NCBI RefSeq assembly: GCF_000423465.1
Contig: NZ_KE384021.1
Location: forward strand, 497,115 to 561,114
Direction of reading: 5' to 3'
DNA length: 64,000 nt
DNA from: Propionicicella superfundia DSM 22317
Lineage (GTDB): Bacteria; Actinomycetota; Actinomycetes; Propionibacteriales; Propionibacteriaceae
In this document: positions 15,188 through 23,323 of the stretch, piece by piece
How the letters are laid out: the number at the start of each line of letters is the position of its first letter
How positions within the stretch are numbered: position 1 is the stretch's first letter
Position numbers and translations under genes: made by a program
The notes under the pieces: model-generated
What the model was told of the DNA's origin: nothing
The model's input: only the letters and a program-made list of their open reading frames with translations
The model's database searches: none

Positions 15188-15839
15188 CCCACCCGTCCGT
15201 CCTCCGGCGGCTCTCTTCGCCCACCGGCCTCCGGGCCGCACGGCGGGAGGGCCGCTTCGTCGTTCGCGGCGTCATGGATTTCTAGGACCGGACGTCGCCT
15301 CGACAGTCGTCCGCCGGGACGTCCGCAGGGTCATGATTTTGCAGGACGCCGCCGCCGGTGCCGACGGGCGGTGCGACGTCTCCGAACGTCGCGCACGGCG
15401 GTGCGGGCCACCGGCGGGACGTCCCGTCTCCCGGCGGCACGGTCGCCGTCGGGGCCGTGTTTGTCGCGGTCGAGCGTGCCGAGGCTGCTCGTCTGCCGTG
15501 GCGCGGCCCGCCCTTCGAGAGCGGGAGTGCCGGCCGCCGCTGCTGCGGCGCGATCGTCTCGGAGCCGGATTTGTCCCCGCTCGCCAGAACATTCCGCCTG
15601 CGCGGTTCGGCGGCAGCGGAATCCTGCCGGGAAGAATCGTGGCGCAATGCCTAGCACGCGCCGTCGGGCGGCGCCAGTCGCGTTCTGTGTGGAATGAGAC
15701 GGCTTGCGAAGAACGCGACGAAGCGAAACGGTATTGACGCGCAGTCGGGGGGAATGTGCATCTGTTTGCCGCGGGCGAGTCCGACGGGACATCAGCCGCG
15801 GTGTGAGCCACTCGTTCGCTCGTACTGTGGAGAGACATC
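15188..15839 (+). other. 652-base leader region before the pilin gene
   Basis: No protein-like reading frame was found here. It holds an imperfect direct repeat, GTCATGGATTTCTAGGAC (15271-15288) and GTCATGATTTTGCAGGAC (15330-15347), 14 of 18 bases identical. A possible -35 TTGACG is at 15734-15739, with no clear -10. GTGGAGAG at 15829-15836 is the pilin ribosome binding site. The region could hold a long 5' leader or an RNA; I found no match to the c-di-GMP riboswitch consensus. Confidence 0.5.
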
Positions 15840-16244
15840 ATGAATGCACTCATTCGGCGCTACCGCGATGCGGTGCGGCGCCGTTCCGAAACCGATGAGC
15901 AGGGATTCTCGCTCATCGAGCTCATCGTCGTCGTCGCGATCCTCGGCATCCTGATCGCCATCGCCATCCCCGTGTTCTCCGGCATCCAGCAGAAGGCACA
16001 GGAGAACTCCCTGAAGGCCGTCGCCGCCAACGGCGCCAACGTCGTCGCGGGAGCTCTTGCCGGTGGAAAGTCGGCGAGTGAGGCCGACCTCACGTCGTTG
16101 GTGAACACCGACGTCACCGCGGTGACGCTCGAGAACGAAGATGCGACGCTGGACGACATCTGTGTCTCGGCGACCGGGTTCAACGACCAGAAGTTCTTCG
16201 GTGGAAACGGCGCGGAGGCTGACGGATCGGCCTGCAAGGCCTGA
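15840..16244 (+). CDS. type IV major pilin (prepilin)
   Basis: A 134-residue class III prepilin. The 22-residue leader is long and basic and ends in Gly22, followed by FSLIELIVVVAILGILIAIA with the conserved Glu at mature position 5. PilD would cut after Gly22. The hydrophobic helix (about 23-45) forms the pilus core, and two cysteines near the C-terminus (CVSATG... and ACKA) probably make the D-loop disulfide. First gene of the pilus operon, followed by a very strong hairpin, which fits high expression of the major subunit relative to the genes behind it. Confidence 0.93.
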   Translation: MNALIRRYRDAVRRRSETDEQGFSLIELIVVVAILGILIAIAIPVFSGIQQKAQENSLKAVAANGANVVAGALAGGKSASEADLTSLVNTDVTAVTLENEDATLDDICVSATGFNDQKFFGGNGAEADGSACKA

Positions 16245-16281
16245 CCGGCGCCGGAGGCATGGGGCGACTCCCGGCCTCCGC

Positions 16282-16320
16282 CGCTGTGGGGCCGGGTCTC
16301 GCCGGCCCGGCCCCACAGCG
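16282..16320 (+). terminator. 15-bp perfect hairpin behind the major pilin (attenuator)
   Basis: CGCTGTGGGGCCGGG (16282-16296) pairs perfectly with CCCGGCCCCACAGCG (16306-16320) around a 9-base loop, 37 bases after the pilin stop. There is no T-tract, so partial termination or 3'-end protection is more likely than a full stop. Confidence 0.7.
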
Positions 16321-16387
16321 CCACGGAATGCGGCATCCACGAGGGAGGACGCCGCGCCCCGGGAGGCTCGGGCGACCAGGGGGAGCA

Positions 16388-16825
16388 GTGAGGACAGCAG
16401 GCGGATGCCGGGCGCGCGATGCACGCCGTCCTTCGACGGACGCGGGCTTCAGCATGGTCGAGATCATCGTCGCCATGTTCGTCCTCGCCCTCATGTCGAT
16501 CGGGCTGCTCCCGATGCTCCTGGGGGCGGTCCGCACGACCCAGTCGAACCGTGAACTGGCGGCGGCCACGACTCTCGCCGGAGCGTCGCTGGACGATGCC
16601 CGCCAGGCGGCCGAGTTGTCGAGCACCTGCGCCGCCCTCACCACGTGGAAGACCGAGGTGACCACGTCGGATCCCGTCGACGGCAATGTCGCGGAGGCGA
16701 CGGTGGGTCGCTGCCCGACCTCATTCCCCGGCACGATAGACGTGTCGGTCCGGGTCTATCCGCAGACCGATCCGGATCGCACCCTCGCCGCGCTCAGCAC
16801 GAAGATCGTCGTCGATTCCACATGA
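16388..16825 (+). CDS. type IV pilus minor pilin (PilV-like prepilin)
   Basis: A 145-residue prepilin with a 20-residue basic leader ending in Gly20 and then FSMVEIIVAMFVLALMSIG, including the Glu at mature position 5. The body has two cysteines (SSTCAALT and VGRCPTSF). It is probably a minor pilin that primes pilus assembly. The GTG at 16388 has GGGGGAG directly upstream; the longer frame to 16259 overlaps the attenuator hairpin and is rejected. The next prepilin gene follows within 13 bases or less. Confidence 0.85.
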   Translation: MRTAGGCRARDARRPSTDAGFSMVEIIVAMFVLALMSIGLLPMLLGAVRTTQSNRELAAATTLAGASLDDARQAAELSSTCAALTTWKTEVTTSDPVDGNVAEATVGRCPTSFPGTIDVSVRVYPQTDPDRTLAALSTKIVVDST

Positions 16826-16838
16826 GGTGACAACAACC

Positions 16839-17375
16839 GTGCATCGTCGCTGGAAAGCCAACTCGGACACCGCGCAGGACGGGCTGACGATCGTCGAGCT
16901 GATCGTCGTCTCGGCCGTTTCGGCCGTATTGCTGATCGTGCTGTCCGGAGTGTTCATCAACGGTCTGCAGACGAATGCCGCCTCGCTCGACCGGGACTCC
17001 ACCACAGCGCGGGCACAGACGATCGCGATGACGTTGCAGACCTCCATTCGCGACGCCGATGTGACCAGCGTCACGGTGGACGCCACACGCCTGTCGGCGC
17101 TGGTCTCCACCGAGGGTGGCTGGGTGTGCCGGACCTGGGAGCTGGCGGGCGGAGATCTCACGTACCGCGCCTCGTCGACGGCCGGGCCCGCCGTGCTGGC
17201 CACCGGTGTCAGCGGGACCCTCGACGAGAGGGGACGGGCGTTCTCCGTCGTGAGCGGGTCGGCCGGGACGGTGGAGTACGGCCTCGCCGTCGCCGAGGGA
17301 TCGGCCCGGGCCGAGGCACAGGGCTCGGTGACCGCGCAGGGCAAGGACCGCGACGGGGGAGGGGAGACATGCTGA
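16839..17375 (+). CDS. type IV pilus minor pilin (PilW-like prepilin)
   Basis: A prepilin of about 178 residues. The leader ends at Gly15 (QDG) and the mature part begins LTIVELIVVSAVSAVLLIVL, with Glu at position 5 and Leu in place of the first Phe. The remainder is a hydrophilic beta-rich domain. The GTG at 16839 is preferred because GAGGTGA lies 9 bases upstream; the in-frame GTG at 16827 would add four residues. It overlaps the next gene by seven bases. Part of the minor-pilin set in the operon. Confidence 0.82.
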   Translation: MHRRWKANSDTAQDGLTIVELIVVSAVSAVLLIVLSGVFINGLQTNAASLDRDSTTARAQTIAMTLQTSIRDADVTSVTVDATRLSALVSTEGGWVCRTWELAGGDLTYRASSTAGPAVLATGVSGTLDERGRAFSVVSGSAGTVEYGLAVAEGSARAEAQGSVTAQGKDRDGGGETC

Positions 17376-19057
17376 GATCCCGGAATCACGCCGGCCGGAT
17401 CGGTCGGCGCCGCGGGCTGCCCGGCCGCAGTGAGCGCGGATCGACGCTGATCTCGGTCGTCGTCGTGATGCTCGTGCTGACCATGGTCGGGCTGACGCTG
17501 ACCGCCCTGGTCGTGACGACGACGCAGTCGGTGGTGTCCAGTCGCGACGTCGTCCAGTCGCAGCAGGCGGCCGACGCCGGGCTCGCGGACATGGTCGCGA
17601 CGGCCCGTCGCGAGGGTGTCGACTGCGATGCCGTCGTCGACTCGGAGGACCCTCCCGCCTACCACGGCGAGGCGTCCTGCGAGGAGACCGGGGAGATCGC
17701 CTTCGAGATCACCGGCACCTCGGGCACGGCGCGGACCAGGACACGGGCCGTCTACGCCTACACCACCAACGTCACCACCGGAAGCGTCACCGGCGCCCTC
17801 GTGTCCGCCAGGCTGGCCGGCGGGGCGATCAACATCTCGTCCATCTACATCCGAAACGGCGGCGACTTCGTCATCGGGTCGGGCAATCTCGACTGCAACA
17901 ACACCACCATCGTGTCGGGCGACCTGTTCATGGCCCACGGCTCCGTCAGCCTGAGCAACACCTGCAGCATCGTCGGCGACCTCCACGCCACCGGGGACGT
18001 CACGATCAACAACAACAACCTCATCTACGGCAGCATCGTCACGCTCGGCACCTTCTACGTCCACCAGGGCACGGTGGCCGGCAGCGTCGAGGCCGTCAAG
18101 GGCGTCACGATCAACAGCGCCGGCGTCGGCGGCGACGTGACGAGCACCGGTTCCGGCACGTCCAGCGTCTACAAGGGCACGATCGGCGGATCGGTGAAGA
18201 TCGCCGGCACGTTCAGCAGCTTCCAGGACTCCACGGTCGGAGGAACCGTGCTCGCCGCCGGGACGGGGTCGAACTCGATCGCGCCGACGACGACCATCGA
18301 CGGCAACCTGCGACTGCGCGGGACGCTCGACACCTGGGGCTCGGGGCCGACCGTCAAGGGCACCAAGACGACCGGCTCGGCGAGCGTGACCGCCCCGACC
18401 ATCACTCTGCCCGAGGACCTGCAGGACGCGGGCTTCTCGTGGGTGGACTACGGCTATGCGGGCGGTGCGCTCGGCACCTATGCGCCGCTGGAGCTGACGA
18501 GCGCCCAGTGCAACTTCCAGGGCAACGCGAGTCTCACCTCGCTGATCGACTCGCTGAGCAGGCCCACGGTGGTCGACGCGCGCGCCTGCAACGACGTCAA
18601 CCTGTACGCCGTGCCGTTCAACCTCAAGACGGACGTCATCTTCGTCGCCAACAAGATCTCCTCCGCGCAGGGGCTGACCCTCACCTCGGCCGACGGCGGG
18701 GCGCACGCGTTCAGCCTCGTCGTCCCCGACAACACCGCCGACGGCACGCCGACGTGCGCCGCCGGCCAGGGCCTCATGAAGCTCGACGACGTCCACATGG
18801 CCGCCGAGATCACCGGGCTCGCCTACTCGCCGTGCGAGATCCACCTCGGGCAGAGCGCCGGCGTCACGAACGTCCGGTGGAACGGCCAGGTGTACGCCGG
18901 AAACCTGACCTGGGGCGGCAACGGCGGCTCCGCCGAGGCAGGCATGCAGCTCTACTACACGGCCGTCTCGCTGCCGTCGCTCAACGTCGAGGCCGGACCC
19001 GTCGTCTCGCCCGGCGAAGGCTCCCTGGGCGGGCTGCTCGATCGACGGGACATCTGA
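17369..19057 (+). CDS. PilX-like pilus protein with a bactofilin-like beta-helix domain
   Basis: A 562-residue protein. Residues about 24-50 (GSTLISVVVVMLVLTMVGLTL) resemble a PilX-type prepilin helix, but the Glu at mature position 5 is absent, as in GspK/PilX-like tip proteins. Residues about 165-335 are made of short repeats (GDLFMAHGSVSLSNT, GDLHATGDVTINNN, GSIVTLGTFYVHQG, GSVEAVKGVTI) spaced like a bactofilin/polymer-forming right-handed beta-helix. The C-terminal 200 residues contain cysteines and many small residues. It lies between minor pilins and pilD, so it is probably assembled at the pilus tip and exposes the beta-helix outside. Its exact role is unknown. Confidence 0.75.
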   Translation: MLRSRNHAGRIGRRRGLPGRSERGSTLISVVVVMLVLTMVGLTLTALVVTTTQSVVSSRDVVQSQQAADAGLADMVATARREGVDCDAVVDSEDPPAYHGEASCEETGEIAFEITGTSGTARTRTRAVYAYTTNVTTGSVTGALVSARLAGGAINISSIYIRNGGDFVIGSGNLDCNNTTIVSGDLFMAHGSVSLSNTCSIVGDLHATGDVTINNNNLIYGSIVTLGTFYVHQGTVAGSVEAVKGVTINSAGVGGDVTSTGSGTSSVYKGTIGGSVKIAGTFSSFQDSTVGGTVLAAGTGSNSIAPTTTIDGNLRLRGTLDTWGSGPTVKGTKTTGSASVTAPTITLPEDLQDAGFSWVDYGYAGGALGTYAPLELTSAQCNFQGNASLTSLIDSLSRPTVVDARACNDVNLYAVPFNLKTDVIFVANKISSAQGLTLTSADGGAHAFSLVVPDNTADGTPTCAAGQGLMKLDDVHMAAEITGLAYSPCEIHLGQSAGVTNVRWNGQVYAGNLTWGGNGGSAEAGMQLYYTAVSLPSLNVEAGPVVSPGEGSLGGLLDRRDI

Positions 19058-19866
19058 TGCCCGGCTGGCTGCTGTGCATCCCCGGGCTGTTCGGCCTGGC
19101 GATCGGCTCCTTCGGCAACGTCGTGGCCTACCGGGTGCCCGCGGGTCTCTCCCTGACACGCCCCAGCCACTGCCCGCACTGCGACGCACCCGTGCGGTGG
19201 TGGCAGAACGTCCCCGTGGCGTCGTGGCTGGCTCTGCGGGGGCGATGCGCGACGTGCCGCGCGCCGATCCGGTGGACCTACCCGCTCGTCGAGGCCGCGT
19301 GCGCGGCGCTGTTCGTCCTCGTGACCTGGTTCCTCTTCGCGGGCGCGCGGTCACCTGCGCCCGCCGACGTGGCCGTCGCGGTCGCCTTGTGGTGGCTCGC
19401 GGCCGTCACCGTGATCCTCACCGTCATCGACCTGGACACCCACCGGCTGCCGGACGTCATCGTCCTGCCCGGGTATCCCGTGGCCGGTGCCGGCCTGCTG
19501 GTCGCCTGCCTGCTCGGCGCCCCGTGGCCCTCGCTGGGGCGTGCCGTGGCCGGAATGGCGATCCTCGCCGGTCTCTACGGCCTCCTGAGACTGATCCGGC
19601 CGGACGGGATGGGCGGCGGCGATGTCAAGCTCGCCGGGCTGCTCGGGCTGTACCTGGGATGGTTCGGCTGGGGTGCGCTCGCCGTCGGGACGCTGGCCGG
19701 ATTCGTCCTCGGCGGGCTCTTCGGCATCGCGCTGATCGCGTTCGGGAGGGCCGGGCGCCGGTCGGCCATCCCCTACGGGCCCTGGATGCTCGCGGGCGCC
19801 TGGCTGGGGATCGTCCTGGGCGAGCCGGTGGCGACGGGCTATCTGCGTCTGGTCGGGGCGGCATGA
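19057..19866 (+). CDS. pilD: prepilin peptidase PilD
   Basis: A 269-residue membrane protein with about seven hydrophobic segments. The N-terminal cytoplasmic domain has two zinc-type pairs CPHC and CATC (the N-methylation domain), and the two catalytic aspartates of the aspartic prepilin peptidase are in VIDLDTHRLPD and GGGDVKLAGL. It cleaves prepilin leaders and methylates the new N-terminus. Its start overlaps the preceding stop by one base (TGATG), and it precedes pilM by 16 bases. Confidence 0.93.
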   Translation: MPGWLLCIPGLFGLAIGSFGNVVAYRVPAGLSLTRPSHCPHCDAPVRWWQNVPVASWLALRGRCATCRAPIRWTYPLVEAACAALFVLVTWFLFAGARSPAPADVAVAVALWWLAAVTVILTVIDLDTHRLPDVIVLPGYPVAGAGLLVACLLGAPWPSLGRAVAGMAILAGLYGLLRLIRPDGMGGGDVKLAGLLGLYLGWFGWGALAVGTLAGFVLGGLFGIALIAFGRAGRRSAIPYGPWMLAGAWLGIVLGEPVATGYLRLVGAA

Positions 19867-19882
19867 GAGAAGGGAACACCCC

Positions 19883-20887
19883 ATGGCGGGCAGCGTGATC
19901 GGTCTGGAGATCGCCGAGGAGGGCATCCGCGCGGCCGAGGTGAGCACGACGCGGACCCCGACCCTGCTCGCGGCGGGAGCCGTCCCCCTGCCCGAGGACG
20001 CGGCGAAGGACTCCGAGGTCCTCGATCCGACCGCCGTGACGCTGGCGCTGGCCCAGTTGTGGAGCCAGTGCCGGTTCTCCTCCCGGCACGTCGTCCTGGG
20101 TGTGGCCAACCGCCGCCTCCTCGTCCGCGAGTACGTCTCGCCGCGGCTCGACCGCGCCGTGCTGCGCGAGACGCTCCCGTTCGCCGTCCAGGATCTGCTT
20201 CCGGTGCCGCTCGAGCAGGCGGTGCTGGACTTCCTGCCGATCCGCGAGTCCGCCGAGGACGTGTCGGGGCTGCTGGTGGCAACCGTGGCCGACGGCATCG
20301 AGCGGCTGATCTCCACCCTGTCCATGGCCAAGCTCCGCACCGACGCCGTCGACTTCGTCCCGTTCGGCCTCGTGCGCGCGCTGAACGCCGCCGTCGGGAT
20401 CCGGCCCGAGCCGGTCGCGGTCGCGTCGATCGGCGGGCACACGACGTCCGTCGTCGTCGTGGAGGCCGGTCTGCCGTCGTTCGTCCGCATCGTGCCGGTG
20501 GACCTGACTCCGGAGCATCTGCCCGTGCCCGCGGACCAGGGCGCCTCCGCACCCGGCGGCGAGGGGCCCGCCCGCCGGATCATGCCGGAGGCCGCAGGCC
20601 CGGCGATGCCCGACTCCACGCACGCCGACCTGGCATCGCGCATCCGCAACACCCTCGACTTCCACGCCGGCCGGGAGGGCGCGACGCCCGTCGCGGCGCT
20701 CTTCGTGACCGGCGCCATGGCCACGTGGGACGTCGCGGCCGCCATCGCGCGAGAGGTCCGCATGGACATCGGCCCGCTCGCCGTCACCGACGTCGTCCGC
20801 GTCGCCAAGCCCGTGGCGGAGAAGGGCACTCCGCCGCCGAGCCTTCTCAACGCCGTCGGAATCGCACTGGGGGATCCGAAGAAGTGA
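19883..20887 (+). CDS. pilM: type IV pilus assembly protein PilM
   Basis: A 334-residue actin-like cytoplasmic protein of the PilM family. It starts with GSVIGLEIAEEGIRAAEV (the ATP-phosphate loop region) and has LRETLPFAVQDLLPVPLEQAVLDF, VDFVPFGLVRAL, and a second nucleotide-binding region ending in NAVGIALG. PilM binds the PilN N-terminus under the membrane and links the platform to the motor ATPases. It overlaps pilN by four bases. The order pilM-pilN-pilO is that of other type IVa pilus operons. Confidence 0.92.
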   Translation: MAGSVIGLEIAEEGIRAAEVSTTRTPTLLAAGAVPLPEDAAKDSEVLDPTAVTLALAQLWSQCRFSSRHVVLGVANRRLLVREYVSPRLDRAVLRETLPFAVQDLLPVPLEQAVLDFLPIRESAEDVSGLLVATVADGIERLISTLSMAKLRTDAVDFVPFGLVRALNAAVGIRPEPVAVASIGGHTTSVVVVEAGLPSFVRIVPVDLTPEHLPVPADQGASAPGGEGPARRIMPEAAGPAMPDSTHADLASRIRNTLDFHAGREGATPVAALFVTGAMATWDVAAAIAREVRMDIGPLAVTDVVRVAKPVAEKGTPPPSLLNAVGIALGDPKK

Positions 20888-21537
20888 ACATCCGTCTGCG
20901 CTCCGCACCGCCGCCGCTCGTCACCGGATCGCTGCGTGTCGACCTGCTGCCTCCCCGCGAGCGGGAGCGGCGTGCCCAGCTCACCCTGCTGCGCCGCTGG
21001 CTCGTGGCGCTCGTCGCCGCGATCGGCGTCCTCGCCGTGCTCATCGGCGGCGCCTGCCTCCTGCAGGCCGCGGCCGCGCAGCGGCTCGCCGAGGAGACGA
21101 GCCGGAGTTCGTCCCTGGACGCCGAGCTCGCGACCTATCAGGACGTGACCCGGGCGCTGTCGGAGCGCTCGGCCCTGCAGAAGTACCGCAGCGACGCGTC
21201 GGCGAACGAACTGGACTGGCCGGCCCTGTGGAAGAGCCTGAACCGGGGGCTCGCGAGCGGGGCGACCATCGTCGACTGCGCCCTGGTGCCGGGTGCCGCC
21301 CCGACCGGAGCCGATCCGTCCACGCAGGTGGGTGTCAGCGGCACGCTGACCGTCGCGAGCGCGGACCCTTCGGCCCTGTACCTGACGGTCCAGCGCCTGC
21401 GGACGGTGTCCGGGATCCTCGCGGCGGACGCCGGCGACGTCACCTTGAGCGATACCGAGCGGCGGTACACGGTCGTCGTCCTCGTCGCGGCCGACCAGAC
21501 GTTCTACACCGATCGCTACGTCGTGAAGGGACGATGA
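20884..21537 (+). CDS. pilN: type IV pilus assembly protein PilN
   Basis: A 217-residue bitopic membrane protein. The cytoplasmic N-terminus contains VDLLPPRERERR, matching the PilM-binding INLLP motif; a transmembrane helix spans about 40-62; a coiled coil and a small ferredoxin-like domain follow outside. PilN and PilO form the alignment subcomplex. GTG start overlapping the pilM stop by four bases; it overlaps pilO by four bases. Confidence 0.88.
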   Translation: MNIRLRSAPPPLVTGSLRVDLLPPRERERRAQLTLLRRWLVALVAAIGVLAVLIGGACLLQAAAAQRLAEETSRSSSLDAELATYQDVTRALSERSALQKYRSDASANELDWPALWKSLNRGLASGATIVDCALVPGAAPTGADPSTQVGVSGTLTVASADPSALYLTVQRLRTVSGILAADAGDVTLSDTERRYTVVVLVAADQTFYTDRYVVKGR

Positions 21538-22166
21538 TGAATCTGCCCAGGAAGCTGATCAACCTCATGGGCGGAGCCGTCGTGCTCGGCGTGCTCGTGG
21601 CCGGCATCACCCTGGCGGCGGTGCCCGTGTACATGGCGTCGACCGATCTGGACGCGCAGCGCGAGCAGGCGAAGTCGGCGAACGACGTGCGGGCCGTCCA
21701 GGTGGAGGTCCTGCGCAACCAGGCGACGCAGCGGGCCTCGCTCGACGCGGACGTCACGAGCCTCCAGGGCCAGATCCCGTCCAGCCGGAGCGTGGACACG
21801 ATCCTGCAGGCGGCCGTGGCCGCGGCGCGGCGGGTCGACGCGACCCTCGTGACGATGAAGGTCTCCGACTCGGCGGCCTTCGTCGTCGCCGACGGCTCCG
21901 AGCCGTCCGCCGCGCCGGCATCGGCCAAGAGCACCTCCAGCAGCAGTGCCGCGGGCGGAACCGCCACGAACCAGGCCGAGAGCGAACAGGTGCGGGTGGT
22001 GTTCACCGTCCGCGCCGCGTCCATCGACAAGGTCACCGAGTTCCTCGCCGGTCTGCAGCAGGAGCCGCGGCTGCTGCGCGTCGACATGGTGAGCGTCGAC
22101 GACACCAGCATCGGCGACCAGATGCTGGCCACGGTCACGGCCGACGCCTTCGTGCGGAACGCCTGA
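21534..22166 (+). CDS. pilO: type IV pilus assembly protein PilO
   Basis: A 210-residue bitopic protein with a transmembrane helix at about 12-33, a coiled coil at about 35-80 (TDLDAQREQAKSANDVRAVQ) and a C-terminal ferredoxin-like domain with a Ser/Ala-rich insertion. It pairs with PilN outside the membrane. No PilP or PilQ gene is present, as expected for a cell without a secretin-bearing outer membrane. Start overlaps pilN (ATGATGA). Confidence 0.85.
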   Translation: MMNLPRKLINLMGGAVVLGVLVAGITLAAVPVYMASTDLDAQREQAKSANDVRAVQVEVLRNQATQRASLDADVTSLQGQIPSSRSVDTILQAAVAAARRVDATLVTMKVSDSAAFVVADGSEPSAAPASAKSTSSSSAAGGTATNQAESEQVRVVFTVRAASIDKVTEFLAGLQQEPRLLRVDMVSVDDTSIGDQMLATVTADAFVRNA

Positions 22167-22178
22167 GGGGAGAGACCG

Positions 22179-23321
22179 ATGACCGCCGCAGAAGGGCTGG
22201 ACAGGATCCTCGTCTCGGCCATCACCCGGGAGGCGTCCGACGTGCATCTCTCGTCGGGCGCGCCGCCGCTGATGCGCCTCGTCGGCGCCCTGACGGGAGT
22301 CCCGGAGTTCCCCGAGCCGGTGCCCGCGCAGTGGCTGGAGTCGGCGCTGCTGGCGATCATGAGCCCGGCCCAGCGGCAGACGTACGAGGAGATCGGCGAG
22401 GTCGACCTGGCCTACACGCTGGGGACGGGTGCGCGCTTCCGCGTCAACATCTTCCGCCAGCTCGGCGGGGTCGCCGCCGCCCTGCGGCTCGTGCCGAGCG
22501 CCGTGTCGACGCTCCAGTCGCTGGGCATCCCGGCCATCGCGCGAGACCTCGCGCTGAAGCCGCGCGGCCTCGTCCTGTGCACCGGGCCGACCGGCTCGGG
22601 CAAGTCGACGACCCTGGCGGCGATGGTGGACGTCGTCAACCGGGAGTGCCCGCTGCACATCATCACGATCGAGGATCCCATCGAGTACCTCCACACCAGC
22701 AGGCGGGCGCTGATCCACCAGCGCGAGCTCGGCAGGGACACCCCGAGTTTCGCCTCCGCGATGCGCCACATCCTGCGGCAGGATCCCGACGTCATCCTCA
22801 TCGGCGAGCTGCGGGACCCGGAATCGATCTCCACCGCGCTGACGGCGGCCGAGACCGGTCACCTCGTCCTCAGCACCCTGCACACCCAGGGTGCGGCGAA
22901 GAGCATCGACCGGATCATCGACAGCTTCCCGGCGTACCAGCAGAACCAGGTGCGCGCCCAACTGGCCGACACCCTGCAGGGCGTCATCAGCCAGACGCTC
23001 CTGCCGCGCGCACAGGTCGCCGGGCGCGTCCTGGCGACGGAGGTGCTCGTCCACACCCCGGCGGTGGCGAACCTCATCCGCGAGGGAGAGGTCGCCCAGC
23101 TCTACTCCGCGATGCAGGCCGGGTCCTCGCTCGGGATGCACACCCTCGACCAGAGCCTCGCCGGACTGGTGGCGGGCGGCCTCGTGTCGCGGCAGGTCGC
23201 CCAGGGCGTCGCGGTGGACCCGCAGGGACTCGACCTCGTCCGGGTCCAGGTGCAGGACCTGGACGCCGAATCGTGGACCCACCACGCCGACCAGCAGGCC
23301 TACGCGAGGCGGGTGTACTAG
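22179..23321 (+). CDS. pilT: type IV pilus retraction ATPase PilT
   Basis: A 380-residue secretion-type ATPase. It begins with ILVSAITREASDVHLSSGAPP, then Walker A GPTGSGKSTT near 137-146, an Asp box (TIEDPIEYLH), Walker B (DVILIGELRD) and the His box (GHLVLSTLHTQGA). Length and the short N-terminal domain match PilT rather than PilB. It depolymerises pili and so drives retraction and twitching. Followed by pilC after two bases. Confidence 0.93.
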   Translation: MTAAEGLDRILVSAITREASDVHLSSGAPPLMRLVGALTGVPEFPEPVPAQWLESALLAIMSPAQRQTYEEIGEVDLAYTLGTGARFRVNIFRQLGGVAAALRLVPSAVSTLQSLGIPAIARDLALKPRGLVLCTGPTGSGKSTTLAAMVDVVNRECPLHIITIEDPIEYLHTSRRALIHQRELGRDTPSFASAMRHILRQDPDVILIGELRDPESISTALTAAETGHLVLSTLHTQGAAKSIDRIIDSFPAYQQNQVRAQLADTLQGVISQTLLPRAQVAGRVLATEVLVHTPAVANLIREGEVAQLYSAMQAGSSLGMHTLDQSLAGLVAGGLVSRQVAQGVAVDPQGLDLVRVQVQDLDAESWTHHADQQAYARRVY

Positions 23322-23323
23322 TC

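Noticed and set aside
15331-15792. Several open frames of 100-190 codons in the leader before the pilin
   Set aside because: They overlap one another on both strands, are Arg-rich and show no conserved motif or good ribosome binding site.
15188-15839. A c-di-GMP (GEMM) riboswitch in front of the pilin
   Set aside because: The location would be suitable, but the conserved GEMM strings were not found.
22331-23323. An alternative plus-strand frame upstream of pilC within pilT
   Set aside because: It only extends pilC upstream in a frame that overlaps pilT; PilT motifs are in the other frame, and pilC has its own ATG at 23324.
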